DNA of 64,000 nucleotides from Symsagittifera roscoffensis (Eukaryota; Xenacoelomorpha; Acoela; Convolutidae): the NCBI RefSeq assembly GCF_963678635.1, contig NC_087062.1, positions 16,977,789 through 17,041,788 on the forward strand. The letters are read 5' to 3'. The position numbers and the translations under genes are program-made. Position 1 is the stretch's first letter. Each line of letters starts with the position of its first letter. Of the stretch, positions 8,965-21,063 are shown piece after piece. The notes below the pieces were generated by a model. It was not told where the DNA came from. It made no database searches and saw nothing but the letters and a program-made list of their open reading frames with translations.

Positions 8965-10535
8965 TATTAAAAACTCACCATTCTTTATTCATGTTTTCAT
9001 TAGATTTTTAGCTTTCATCCGACAATCACCTACAAAAACCACAAAAGAAACAATAAAAATCACAATTTTCATCAAACAATTTTAAAATTCTATTAATCTC
9101 TTACACTTATAAATTTTTAAATTTAATATCAATGCAGTAAATTCATCTATAATATTTTCCCCCAAAGCAGTAAATCTAATTATGATGAAAATTTGTATCT
9201 TAATATTCCCCCATAACTAGCAGTAAATTTCCAAATTCTATGCAGTAAATTAATAAAATGCAATTGCAGTACTAACCTTTTGATATTTTCATTCATTCGC
9301 ACAGAAATTCTATCCACACTCGCACAGCTCGCCCACGAAGAATTGTTTAAAATAATGAATTTCAGTTTCAAGTTTTCACACTCAACAACTCTAACATATA
9401 ATAACATGTTTCAAACTTTCCTTTAACCCGGTTGGAAAGGAATCATATACTAAACAAAACTAACCAACGCAGCTTACTAAATACCACAAATCATAGAATA
9501 ACAGCATGACTAAGAAAAGGAAACCAACGGTACCCAAACCGGATTAACCCAGTTTAAAACTGGATAATTTATTCTTTTGAAGACTATTACAAAGTCTTAG
9601 AAAGAAATAATAAAACACAAAAAAGTCGAAAGACAAACCCATACCACAAACAATTTGCTTTTTGGAAAAAGTACATAACCAACAAGACATAAGTAAGACC
9701 ACAACAAACCCAACATAAAACGTTGTCACATAACAGGACCCCTCACAAAAACCGCATGAAATCATACTCCCACTCCTGGCCTAACCCACCAGGAAGGACG
9801 TCCTGAGCATGCTCTATAGCCGGCCTAACCCACTGCGCTACATCCACGCTTTGTGACCACACCACTATTTTTAATAAGAGCTACTCAAGGGTGAGTAACT
9901 CTTCAAAATAACCGAACTAAAACAAAAAGCTTTTGTGAAAACAACTAACTAAAATCATTATTAAAAAATATTAACCTAATAAAAGTTTTATAAAATGTAA
10001 AATCACATGATGCAATATATAGATCAGAATACAACACCAAGGACGAACATCAAAAGACAAGACGACCCCACTACACTCGAGAGAGAATGACCAACTACAA
10101 TCGATATGCCGCTCACAATCACAACTCAAAGGATTTAGAGTACGACTTGACCTCGCAGAAAAGGACTTCATTGAACCAGACCAATGACCACCTCGATGAC
10201 CCAAGTGTACGTACAGATCCGAGTAACCAGGCATCCCCTCCACGCACAATCTCCACGCCATTCCCAAGCTAGATCAGACACAAAAGAAGTTCTCCCCGAA
10301 GAACAGAAAAACCTGACATAGCCAACCATTCTGAAATCAGAATTGACTTTGTTGCAGAGACTCAGTCGTTGTCACAAGAAGAACACAACGTCTTATGTCT
10401 CTAACTCCAGCTTCCTGGAACTTCCTTAACAAAGAAGAAGCGGAAGAAAATTATGATGTTCGCCAAATACCAACGTCCATCATCCATCCTTGAATTACAG
10501 AACTGTTCTAAAAAACTCTGTAAAACCCGGATGGG
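8965..10535 (+). other. Long 3' untranslated region of copy A
   Basis: I see no coding frame that can be defended. The region aligns piecewise with the 3' regions of B (12449-14181) and partly C. It contains a 28-nt stem-loop at 9876-9903 and an A-box-like block at 9781-9852 on the opposite strand. A small frame at 10087-10272 has a partial match to a frame in B at 12764-13003, but I think this reflects DNA homology rather than a gene. The last bases before the LTR (GGATGGG) may be a poor polypurine tract. Confidence 0.6.
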
Positions 10536-10929
10536 TGGAACCTGATCTAAACTACATTTTATGATTGGATAAATTAAATGTTTTACCAATGTAAAGTATT
10601 TAATATTAACCAATCATGATCCATCTAACTAACAACCCACTTATTTGTAAGTGCTGAAGTTACTTGTAATTTCAGCACCAGAGAGATTTGAATTTAACTT
10701 AGAAATTAGTTGGACTCTCCCGAGCACTTCAGCAGCCGCAATAAACCAGTATACCCTAGATCTATTGAGCCTAGCAGAGACTAGTTAAACAACCTGAGAC
10801 TAGATAGTATAAGAGTAAGATTAGGATCGGTATTAGACTAAGAAGTTGCACGAATCTATCCGGCCGAAAATAAGATAGCGTGACGAGCAGACGGTGTACC
10901 CTATCCGAAATTACTCTATGAGTTATACA
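10536..10929 (+). repeat. 3' LTR of copy A (truncated by the assembly gap)
   Basis: It starts with TGGAACC, the same LTR start as in copies B and C read on the minus strand. It runs through an AATAAA polyadenylation signal at 10740-10745 and a conserved block containing AGACTAAGAAGTTGCACGAA. It stops at the run of N shortly before the expected ...ATAACTCA end. The sequence is clearly homologous to the LTRs at 12072-12448, 30071-30448, 43331-43680, 53071-53458 and 57283-57670, but diverged from them. Confidence 0.88.
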
Positions 10930-11129
10930 NNNNNNNNNNNNNNNNNNNNNNNNNNNNNNNNNNNNNNNNNNNNNNNNNNNNNNNNNNNNNNNNNNNNNNN
11001 NNNNNNNNNNNNNNNNNNNNNNNNNNNNNNNNNNNNNNNNNNNNNNNNNNNNNNNNNNNNNNNNNNNNNNNNNNNNNNNNNNNNNNNNNNNNNNNNNNNN
11101 NNNNNNNNNNNNNNNNNNNNNNNNNNNNN
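10930..11129. other. Assembly gap (200 N)
   Basis: There are two hundred consecutive N, probably a placeholder of arbitrary length. The end of copy A and its target duplication are hidden here. Confidence 0.99.
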
Positions 11130-12071
11130 TTAAACTCATTTTGAACAAAATCTGAAAAAATGAAATTTTAACAACAAAGACCAATTAGTCAAGATACGCG
11201 AAGTAATGTATAAATAAATATGAGTTTGTCAAAATTTCAGTCAGGCGTTATCATGTCTGCGGCAGGCATGAACATGTTTCACTCAGGTCTGATCATGTAA
11301 GATCCAGGTACGACCATGTCTGTAGAAAAATACGCATGCTCACTTGTGAACAGCCCTGCATAATGGGGAACAGTCCTGAGAATATTCTCTCCCCTGCTAA
11401 ATGGATGATCAGCCGTGAAATGGCACAAAAAGTTCAGTACGGGTACGAAGCTGGCTTCCGTATATGACTCAGTTTTGAAAATTTATTCTGAGAAAATAGC
11501 TTGTCATACAGTTTTTATAAATGGGAATCGTACGCTGAACATTTTTTCCCTAAAACCCATAAACGGATTTGTAAGACAAGCATTTTTTAACAATGGATTT
11601 TGTATGGAATCCATTTTGAATTGCAAAAGTAGAATAAATATTTTAGGAGGGAAATAGTTCATTTTGTCTTTTTAGGGATAGCATGTATCTTAACTTGGCC
11701 TTTTGGAGGACGATGATTACTTGCCTGGTGCACAATCAGCGCAGAAAAACTATCAAATTTGCAAGCTATCAAAAATCCATTAGGTTTAGTGGGTTTTTCT
11801 TCGGATTGTATGCCCCATCCGCCAAATTTTGATCAACACTTTCAAATCTATTTTCTCTGCTTGTTGAAATATTGACAAAAAAATTTAACTATAAGAAAAA
11901 AGCGGGAAATTTTTTCCAACTATAGTCATACTTGTAAGTCAACTATTCGTTTCATGTTAAGTTTTATTAATTAAATACAGGCCCCGGATTTTAGCTTAAA
12001 AAACACGTTTTAGCTAACTAAATAATTGCTTAAAAACTAACAATTTTTCGCGAACAAAATTTCATTAAAAC
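11130..12071. other. Intergenic DNA between copies A and B
   Basis: No gene is recognised. At 11242-11322 there are about four degenerate 20-22-bp units built on CAGG...CATGT. The last four bases (12068-12071, AAAC) form one side of the target duplication of copy B. Confidence 0.5.
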
Positions 12072-12448
12072 TGAGTTATGTATTTTGTACTGTACTCATA
12101 GAGTACTTTGAGATAAGGTAGACCGTCTGAACGCCCGCTATCTTATTTTCGGTTGGATAGATTCCTGCAACTTCTTAGTCTAATACCGATCTTAATCTTA
12201 CCCTTATATCTCCTAGTCTCAATAGATCTAGTGTACAACGGTTTATGCGAGTTAGTTTCAGAATAGGAACAACTGTATTCTAGGCTTAGTTCAAATTGTT
12301 CTGGTGTTGAAACTACAAGTAGTTTCAACAGTTACAAATAAGTGGGTTGTTAGTTTGATGGAGTATGATTGGTTAGTATTCAATATGTTATAGAGATAAA
12401 ATATCAGAATAATATCCAATAATAAATTCTAGTTTATATCTGGTTCCA
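12072..12448 (-). repeat. 3' LTR of copy B (377 bp)
   Basis: It ends in TGGAACC/ATAACTCA termini. The first 251 plus-strand bases (12072-12322) match the 5' LTR base for base as far as I can read. The remaining about 126 bases differ at about 19 positions. Short ORFs across it are incidental. Confidence 0.93.
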
Positions 12449-14181
12449 CAAAGCTAAGATGAATGATATTTTTTTTTGATTCTGCGTTAAAGGAATCAAT
12501 ACATTATCTCTAAGTTCACATATTAGACCAAGTTTTTTTGTTGACCAAATGCGATTACAACATACTTGAAACATATGAAATATATGATGTTCATTCAGTT
12601 TTTGTTCATTCAGAAATAGGTTGTGAAATACAAAAGAGTTACTGATTTGATATCCCGATCACTGCCATATAGAGAAAACGAATTCAAAAAACTGACAAAA
12701 ATGAACCCTTTGAGAATTACATGTAGCTATTGAAATTGATTTGTTGTTTCGGTTATTTGAAAGTCAAGTGAAATGCAGTGCTTGGTGACTTGGACCTGTA
12801 CGTATACTTGAACATCGAGATGGCCATTGTTCGGTTGCAATGGGTTTCCTTTGCTGCGATGCCAAGTCGTACTTCAAATCCATTGAGTGTAGTGATTGTA
12901 GGCAGCATGTCAAGTTGGTTTTGCCATTCCGTAGTTGGAGTGTGATTGGGTTGTCAAGTCCTTGCTGCTCGTCTTTGGGCTGTATATTATCTATATATTG
13001 CATTGTATTATTTACATATATAAATCTTTACTAATCTTGTTTTTTAGTCATGATCTTGTATTAGCTTTTATCGCAAAAGCGTTACTATTTAGTTTGGTTA
13101 TTTTTAAGAGCAAGTCACACTTGAGTAACTCCCGTCAAAAATAGTGTCTTGGGTGTCACAAAGCGTGGATGTAGCACGGTGGGTGAGGCCGGCTATAGAT
13201 CATGCTCAGGACGTCCTCTTCTGGCTGGTTAGCCCAGAACTGAGGGTATAGTTTCGTGCTATCTTTTTGGAGGGTCCTGTTTTAGTTCAAATTTCCATGC
13301 TACTTTTTATCATTAGTGTTTTCTTTTGTTTTCTTAGTTATGTCTTTTTCTCAAAAATCAAATTGTTTGTTTTGGGTTTGTCTTTCGACTTTTTGGTGTT
13401 TTTTTTGTGTTCAAAGTTTTCTTCAAAAGAATAATTTATCTAGTTATAAAAGTGTTCCTCAAAAGAATGATTTATCTAGTTCTAAGTAGTCTTAAAAAGA
13501 GTCTTCAAAAGAATAATTTATCTAGTTCTAAGCTGGTGTTTATCCAGTTTGGGTACCGTGGGTTTTCTTTTCTTAGTCATGCTGTTAGGTTGTGGTTTAT
13601 GGTGTTTAGTAAGCTTGCGTTAGTTAGTTTGGATTGTTTATATAATTCCTTTCCAACCGGGTTAAAGGAAAGTTTGAAACGTGTTAAAACTTGTTAGAGT
13701 TGTTATCAGTGAAAATTGAAATTTAAATTCATTATTTTAAACAATTCTTTGTGGGCGAGCAATGGGAATTTGGACAGAATTTATGGGCGAGAGTATACAA
13801 AGGAGCGTCTGTAAAAAAGTTAGTACCGCTATCTGTAATTTATGAACAAGTTGTATTAATTTAGTACTGGAAAATTATGAAATTTACTGCTGGACTTGGG
13901 GGTTGAAATCATGAATTTATTTTCAATTGTATGAATATTTACTGCTTTGAAGAAAAGAATTTATATATTAAATTACTGCTTCGTATAGTAGACTTTTCTT
14001 GCTTTAATTATTGGATAGGTTAATAGAAATTTATGAATTGATAACAAATTTCTGTTTTCTTTTTTTTGCTTTTTGTTTTGTAGATGATTGATGATTGTGC
14101 CTATGAAGAAAAAAGAAAAACATTGAATCATACTGGTTAGTGTTGTTTAAATTTAATTATTAAATATTGAAGTCATATTAC
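12449..14181 (-). other. 3' untranslated region of copy B
   Basis: It is homologous to 8965-10535 of copy A. It holds the A-box-like block at about 13153-13245, a weakened form of the 28-nt stem-loop at 13106-13133, and three direct repeats of a TTCAAAAGAATAATTTATC-type unit at about 13421-13530. No coding frame can be supported. Confidence 0.6.
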
Positions 14182-15946
14182 CTAATCGTCGGTGAAGAAG
14201 CCTTAGGAAAAACATCGTGGATGATATCAGATGAGGTTAGTAGTTTAGCTAGCAAACGAATAATGTGTTAATTTTGCAGAAGTGGCCAAAGCAATTCGAG
14301 TGCTTTAATGATGTTGTGCTCTTCAGGGTGAGGTGATTGTTCATACGGTGTGTTTTGAATAAGATTATATAATTTGTGATTATAGCGAGTGTTATATATA
14401 AATTCTAGGATTGGGACTTCACCGGGCTGGAGGAATTCGTGAGGGATAATTAGTGGGCGGGATTCGTCTACAATTAGGAGTTTGGTTAGGGGACAGAAGA
14501 TATACATCTGGGTGATGGGATCATAATTTCGGAGGGTGCCTTGTAAGTTAGTATCTTTAATACGATGGGTGAAGTTAAGAAAAAATGGTGATGTGTAATT
14601 AGAGTTAATATATTGATATCGGTGGTGAGGTTGTCGTGCTGGTATATTGAGGGTGTAATGGTGTTGAATGAACTTGTAGTAAGTGTATGTGTGTGTTTGT
14701 TTAGTTCGTAACATGACTTTGTGTGAACAGTGCAAATCGCGTTCTTTGGGTGTGAGGAAATGAAAGGTTAGTGAAAAGTGGTTAAGTTTGTTAAAGTATA
14801 TAATCATGAACATTTCGTAGTGCTGCTGAGATAACGTTGTCATACTTTTTATTTAAGAAGTTGACAGTGAAGGTGTATGGAGTCTAGATGAAAAAATTTT
14901 CAGTTAGTTGGGGGTCAGCAAATGGGTCGTTATTTAGAAACCGGTTTTCATTAGGTCGAATGTTATGATCGTAATAATCGATAGAATAATCATTAGCTTT
15001 AGGTGCTGTGAGTTTGGTTAGTGATTGTCTGTAGCCTATTTGCGTAAATTGTTTTGGGGTTAGTGCTGTTGTTAGGAGATAGAGTTGGGTGCTGCATACT
15101 TCATTATCATAAGGGGTGTTATATAGTGGTAGTGATTGTGGATTAGTAAAGTGGTAATAAGATGTCCATGAAAGTGTGGGGTATAAAACATGCTCCTTTA
15201 CATAATTGGGCTTTTCATCATTGGGGTCTGAATGGAAGTACATATATTGAGGGGAAAAAGGTAGACATCTTTGGTATTAGTATGAAGTGGATGATTGACA
15301 AATGTGCTGGATGTTCCTGGGTTAGATGGGAATGGGGTATTTGGGATTTTTTTAAAAGGTTCGGTAAGCACGGATGGTACTAGATGATGGGGTTGATGAT
15401 GAAGTCGAGTTTTGGGAAGGTGTACAATTTGAAGAGGGGGTTGGGGTTGATGGGTTGGATTATCTTATACATCGTGAGAATTGGTGAATGGTTAGTGTTT
15501 GAGGGTGCTTTAATTAATGTTGTAGTCTTATGAAGTTATCAATTTCATGTGATATATGCGTGATATCTTGCGTGGTCGTTGTTATCGGATGGCTCACTGG
15601 TTAAAGGGGAATATGTGGGTGTAACATATGAAATGGGAGAAGGAGGGGAAGGGGGTTCATTTTTGACTTGGAAATGGATGGGTTGAAAGGGAGGTTGGGA
15701 AAATGTAGTTGGATTGGGTTCAGAGTTGTCAAATTTGTCGGGTGTTTCGATATCGGAGTTGTTGAATTGGGAGATAGTGTTATATATTGTGGTGTTGGAG
15801 TTAGTATCTGATTCCATGCTGGATGAAGTGTTAAGATGAGGTGAATGAGGTGGGGGGAAAGCAAAAAGTGGGATGATGGGGAGGTTGTTCTGCAGGTTGG
15901 ATGGGTGGGAAATTGATCGATGGAGGGATCCAATTTGGCGGCTCAT
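14182..15946 (-). pseudogene. ORF4/5 of copy B, broken
   Basis: The ATG at 15946 overlaps the env stop in the same ATGA arrangement as in copy A. The S/P-rich N-terminal part is open at 15545-15946, the middle at 14884-15243 and the C-terminal part at 14268-14843, with frameshifts or stops between them. The middle piece reads through the position where copy A has its TGA, which shows that ORF4 and ORF5 form one gene. The stop corresponding to the ORF5 end is at 14182-14184, followed by a donor-like GTAATATG. Confidence 0.75.
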
Positions 15947-18587
15947 CGTGGGCTAAAAAAAATGGTTGATCTGAGAACGAAAATTAGTGGTATGTGGTTG
16001 TTCTATAATTTGTTCATAAGTGTCGTCCATGTTGGGTTGTTGGGTTATTATGTGTTGAATTGGGCTTAATGGATTTTTTGATCTCGAAAATATGAGGTCT
16101 GTTAGGGCGATATTTCTGAAATTTCGTGATTTAATGATAGGGGGTGGTTATGGTTGAAGTTTTGTAATTTGTGGTTTCGTGGGCGTTGTTTTTGTATTGT
16201 TTCGTGATTTGTCATACGTGTTTGGTGTTGTTGATAGCTTGGTCTTGTATTCTTTTATTTGAGCGTCTAAAAGATTTTTATTGATTAATGTTGAGAGTTT
16301 TCCAAAAAATCCTGCAAAAAGTATGCTTGCTTGTTTTTTTTTACTTGTCTGTGTATAGCGCATGTAATGTAGATTCCGTTTAAGAGAGAGAAAAAACACT
16401 CAAGAAATTTAAACATTGCGTATTATATTGTCAAATTTTCTAAGATGTAATAGGGCCATCCTAGAAAGGCAAGAAGTTCGTTTTTTAGATTTACAAAAAA
16501 CTAAAAACATTTATTGGTGATATATCTTGTGGTCTGTATTTTTCACCATTTAAAAAAAAATGTAATCTCTTATATCTTTAAAATATCCGCTATAGTCTTG
16601 TGCGTAAATATCTGAAAATCCTGCTGTTTCTGCAAATTTTTGTAATTTTTGATCTATTGATTGTCGTTGTATTGCTTCCATTTTCGTAAGTAGTTCTTGA
16701 AATTGTTGTGTACGTATGTGATGTTGTATGTCTGATTTTGAATAGATACCTATCGATTGTAAATCGATATTTGGATTGCGAGCTATAGCTCTAATGCTTT
16801 CGGGTGAAAATTTTTTAGTGGTTGCATTAATGTTGGGTATGGTGTAAATGTTGGTTATGGGATAAAATTTATCTTCATCGGGATTTAATTGTACAACGTT
16901 ATGGCTGTTTTCTGATCCACATGGGACTGCTGTATCCCAAAAATCAGTTCTGCTGGAGAGTGTATCAACAAAATGTACTTTATTTTGTAGAATATTGGGA
17001 TTCTTTTATAGCATCTCTTATCTTCAAAAATATATAAAGGCGATACTTTTTTGGTAAAAGTATAATACCATAACATATTCTTTTCGTAGTCAAAAAATTT
17101 TATCTGTTTCCTGACAATAAACATCCTGCATAAGGGATTTTAAGTACTGCTAGTGCAAGTGATTAGAGAGTTTGTGTTCTTTCAAGTTCGCATCAATGAT
17201 GTAGTGTTTCAAGTTCTGTTAAAGACATTTCTTGAAAAATTTTACTTATTGTATAGTCTAATTTCATGTCTAAGTATATATCATAGTGGATTGCGCCAAA
17301 ATGAGTGTTGTTCATGAGTGATAGTTCATGTAAACGTGTACTGTCTGTGTCTTGTGGTTTTAATTTTCCATCAATTCTTCCTGCGTTTTTTTGAAATTTT
17401 ACTGGGACATATGTCGTTTTCGTCAGTGGTTGAGTGAGATGTAGCCATTGGATGTAATATTAATTTTCCTGTGTTCGTGTCGAAACAGTCTTCGTATTCG
17501 AAAAGAATTTTTGAACATTTTGTTTTGTAAAGTGGTTTGGTGTATTTACATTCTAGTTCTGTTTCTGGGTATATTTGGAAACGTGTCAATTTATTTTTCT
17601 ATATTATGGATGTTTCTAAATTTATAATTACTATGTCTAAGTTGATCAGGGTTTACATTTTTAAACGGGATTGATTCAATAAAAAATTTTTGGTGAATTT
17701 TTATTATTCTAGCGTGTATTTTTGCTCTTTGAAATGTGGTACAGCTATCTTCGGGGAACCAAACGAATGTTGTTTGTGTGCGTGCAGTAGGATTGCAATA
17801 TCCTTGGTCGTTTTTGCAAGGGAGTCTGATTCCTTGATAAATTATAGTGTCATCTTTTGAATCGCGTGTTAATTGTACTTTTTCAAGTGGTATTTTCCAA
17901 TCAAAAAACCTTATTTCTTGGTATCCTTTATTTTTTGTATCTGCTTTACAATTTGAGGCGTTGTTTTTTCCAATGTGTGGTATCCAATCTTTATCATGGA
18001 GATTGTAAGTTAACCTTTCATGTGCTCCGTGAAATGGGAATTTGTTATCTAGTCTTATATGACCGTGGTATTTTTCAAGTCCAGCTTGATGTGCGGAGTC
18101 TGAAAAAACTTGGAAGTTTACTAGTTTTCTGTTTTTGCCTTTATTTGATGTGATTTTTAATCTTTCAAGTTCGTTTTTGCAATCGTCAGGGCTGAGGTGC
18201 AATAGTCTTCCGATGTTACTTTGGTAGAAGGATTCATGGTCTATTCTGTTTTTGTTTCCGTTTGAAACTTGGGAGCAATGTACTTTCTTTTCGGAAAATG
18301 TTGCTGTGAGTTTTGTATGTTGCTGTGAGTTTGTTAGTGTTGATGCTCGTGCTTTTGAGTAAATTGTTGCTATTACATTTGTTGTTTCGATTCATTGTGG
18401 TTTGGATTCACATTGAGTGACTTGGTTTATTGCATATTTGTGTAATGTTTTTTGTTCATTTTCTTCATGGTCATAATGTGTGACTAGTAAATTGTGGGGT
18501 CCTGATCGAGAGGAGGAATTGTTGTAAGCTGGATTTGAAAAATTAAAAAAAAAGAGTCTGAAAAACTAGGATCTTTAAAAGATACAT
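15943..18587 (-). pseudogene. env: Envelope gene of copy B, broken
   Basis: The start codon at 18585-18587 lies in the same 13-nt overlap with ORF3 as in copy A. Open pieces at 17591-18202, 17371-17589, 16885-17124 and 16148-16399 match the copy A envelope in order. They include the cysteine-containing ectodomain segment near 17800-17830 and the membrane-proximal/tail region near 16150-16400. Several frameshifts and stops separate them, and near 16860-17160 the sequence is rearranged or lost relative to A. It is not expressible as one protein. Confidence 0.8.
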
Positions 18588-19760
18588 GTGTACGATAGTC
18601 CTGAATATGGATTATAAAAAGTGATATATCCAATTGTCTTTTTTGTATATCTATCGTATTTGTAGATTATTTCTGTGGCTATAAACGGAGGAGGTAAAGA
18701 TTGAGCTGTTATATTTGGAGGGGATAGGGGTAAAGGATGATGAACTATATTATTTAGTTTTACGGTGATTTCAAATTTTAGCGTCAAGTTGTCCTGTGTA
18801 AGTATTTGTATATTATGGTCTTAAATATCTTTGTGAATGTCTTGTTGGTATTGTAATTTTTTCAGTGCCCAGTTGTGTAATTTGTGGCTTTCGTGATGTT
18901 GTCCAAATAATGGAGGGGTGATACGAATTTATTCCAATCTAATCGCAGTTGTATGATATTTGTTGAATTTTCTCTATATCTGGCGTCGAGATTTGTAGGA
19001 AAGATTTAAGGAAAAGGGGTTTGTGAAATTGGAGTTAAAGAAGGGGTTGAAGGCAGTGAAAGAGTCTCAGGTAGTGATAAAAAGGTTTCAGATGAAACGT
19101 CTATTAGATCATTCACTAAATTTGGATCGCCTTGAGGAAAAACATGTGTCAGCCAATAAGGGAGTTGTTCTGTAGTGGTTGGGGGATTGAAAGGGTTTTC
19201 TCTGATTTGATCAGATGTAGGAGTTGAACCTAAAAAATCTGATGGGATTTTTGAAGTAATTTGTTGTGATGGAGTCTATGGGGTACTTTTAGTTGTACTG
19301 CTTGAAATATTTACGGGATTTGTTGTTGGTGAATGAGGTATGTTGACTTGAACTCTGGGGTTTTGAAAATTTCTATTTCGTCTCGGACAATTAATTTGTC
19401 GATTTATTTCTAGTGTGTTTTGGTTTTGACTTTGATGTCTTGCTCTATTAAGACCTTGTTGGAAGGGGGTATATATTATATACTGGTTCGTCTTGTGGTT
19501 CGCTCAGCGATGTTTGGCGAATTACTGGCTCTAGTGGTTCGGACAATCGTGCATGTCTTTCTTCAAATGTATATGGGTTGTCTTGAAAAGAGATGCGTGT
19601 TGATGATTGAGGGAAATTTGTTTCTGTATTTGTTGGGTTGTTGGAGGTTCTTAGGACGTTTTTGGTGGGGACTGATGATGGAGTTGTTGATTAGCAATTT
19701 TGGAAAAAATTTTAAAAATTATTTATTCACGGAGAAATTTTATATTTATAGTAATTTTCT
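18575..19760 (-). pseudogene. ORF3 of copy B, broken
   Basis: The conserved C-terminal part is open at 18575-18787 and ends in the same NPYSGLSYTCIF motif as in copy A. Upstream the S/T/P/Q-rich part is recognisable to about 19760 (for example the SFQDNPYTFEERHARLSEP region) but interrupted by stops. It confirms that ORF3 belongs to the family. Confidence 0.65.
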
Positions 19761-20156
19761 TCAGTAAAAAGGATTAAAAGTATCGTTGCAATTACGGAGG
19801 TTACAATAGCTTTCTTTATGCATTTGCATATTGTCATTATCAGGGATATCAGAAATGTGAGAAATAATACAAAAAGAAGAAAACATCTGTTCTACTGAAA
19901 AGATGTTTGAACATTTAGATAGTGATTTGAAATATCCTACCTGAAGAGATGGTCAATGATTTTGGAGAAATTTACTTAGATTTGAGCTAGGGAATAAAAA
20001 AAGATGAAAAAATTGCAAAACAAATATCAGGGTGAGGATGAATATTTCTAAAATGTCGGATACGAAAATTATACAAGATTTGAAAAAATTGGAAAGAATT
20101 GAAAAAAGATTTGAAAGTATATTATGAAATTTGCGAACTGTTTGAGAAAAGAGCAT
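19740..20156 (-). pseudogene. Small membrane ORFs of copy B, degenerate
   Basis: An open frame at 19953-20156 matches small ORF 1 of copy A, with the same MLFSQTV start and a hydrophobic core. Below it, at about 19740-19910, a shifted reading matches small ORF 2. The ATGA junction seen in A is not preserved here. Confidence 0.55.
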
Positions 20157-21063
20157 TTGAAGAAGTTATTTCTTCGTCGAATTATTTTTTTATTTTTCGA
20201 GGCAAAATCTAAGTGTGGTCGGATTATTTATTCATTTTTTGACATTGGGTTGGATTTTGGCAATTTTTGAAAAGGGGAAGTTTGGAGGGCTCCTAAGTGT
20301 CTTCCTAGTTTTGTGGTTGTTTATTGGATGGTTGGGGTATCTGAGAGATATTCGTAATTTAGGCTAAATGATCATGTTCCTATTGTTCCTCAGGTTTTTT
20401 AAAATTTTTTGCCTGAGAGGTTTTTGAGGTCTAAATTGGGACAATATTGTTGATCTTTGTACTACTTGATAGGGGAGGGTTGTAGTATTGATACTTTGTT
20501 TATTTCAGGTGTGAATGTTAAGCGGTTTCCTTATTTTTGACGTAACGGTCTTTTAGTTATAGTTAGAGATTGGCTTGAGGGTGGTTATTTGTCGGCTAGA
20601 GAAGTCGTGTTAAAAATGAGGTGATGATTCGGAAAAGCTTCTGATTGGATGAATTTGAACTAGTTTGTTCAAGTGCTTTTCAGCATGAATTTTGAGAAAA
20701 GGTCAGTCCATCAAAAAATATCTTCAAGAAGTGAAAATATTAATTAAATTAAAGTGGTTTTTGAAATTCAACTTTCTTTAATATTTTAGATTGTGGGATG
20801 AATATTTTGTAATTTTTTCGTGGCTGATTACAGTGTCGCAATAATTGTCTATGTGGAGATTTTTCTTTTTGATCTTGTGGTATAATTTTTTTTTATATTT
20901 TTTGATTTTTTCTTTCTATGTGAGGTATCTTTTTGTTTTTTTGTTGCTTACGTTTTTTGACATTTGTTTGGGAAGTTCTTTGCTCTTCTTATCTAATTGT
21001 TTTTGGATGGGGTACATATCAGTGCTTTGATTTTGAATTTGTCTTGAGCTATTTTGAATAACT
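20157..21063 (-). other. Spacer between pol and the small ORFs in copy B
   Basis: It is the equivalent of 2392-2965 in copy A and includes the remains of the pol tail. No gene is supported. Confidence 0.45.

Larger units (their letters stand above)
1..10929 (+). mobile_element. Copy A: 3' part of an envelope-bearing Ty3/Gypsy-type LTR retroelement
   Basis: The stretch runs from inside RNase H to a 3' LTR that is cut by the assembly gap. The order is pol, two small membrane ORFs, ORF3, env, ORF4/5, a 1.6-kb 3' untranslated region and the LTR. The same order is found, decayed, in copy B on the opposite strand and, with deletions, in copy C. Copy A has the longest open frames of the three and is probably the youngest. 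The 5' LTR, gag, protease and RT lie upstream of the window. Confidence 0.93.

Noticed and set aside
10087-10272. A conserved small protein in the 3' untranslated region (A 10087-10272, B 12764-13003)
   Set aside because: The similarity is best explained by homologous non-coding DNA; length and ends differ and copy C does not keep the frame.
10771-11184. ORFs across the assembly gap
   Set aside because: They are open only because N codons are not read as stops.
12143-12328. 61-62-codon ORFs at 12143-12328 and 30142-30330 as a duplicated gene
   Set aside because: They lie wholly inside the two LTRs of copy B and exist twice only because the LTRs are repeated.
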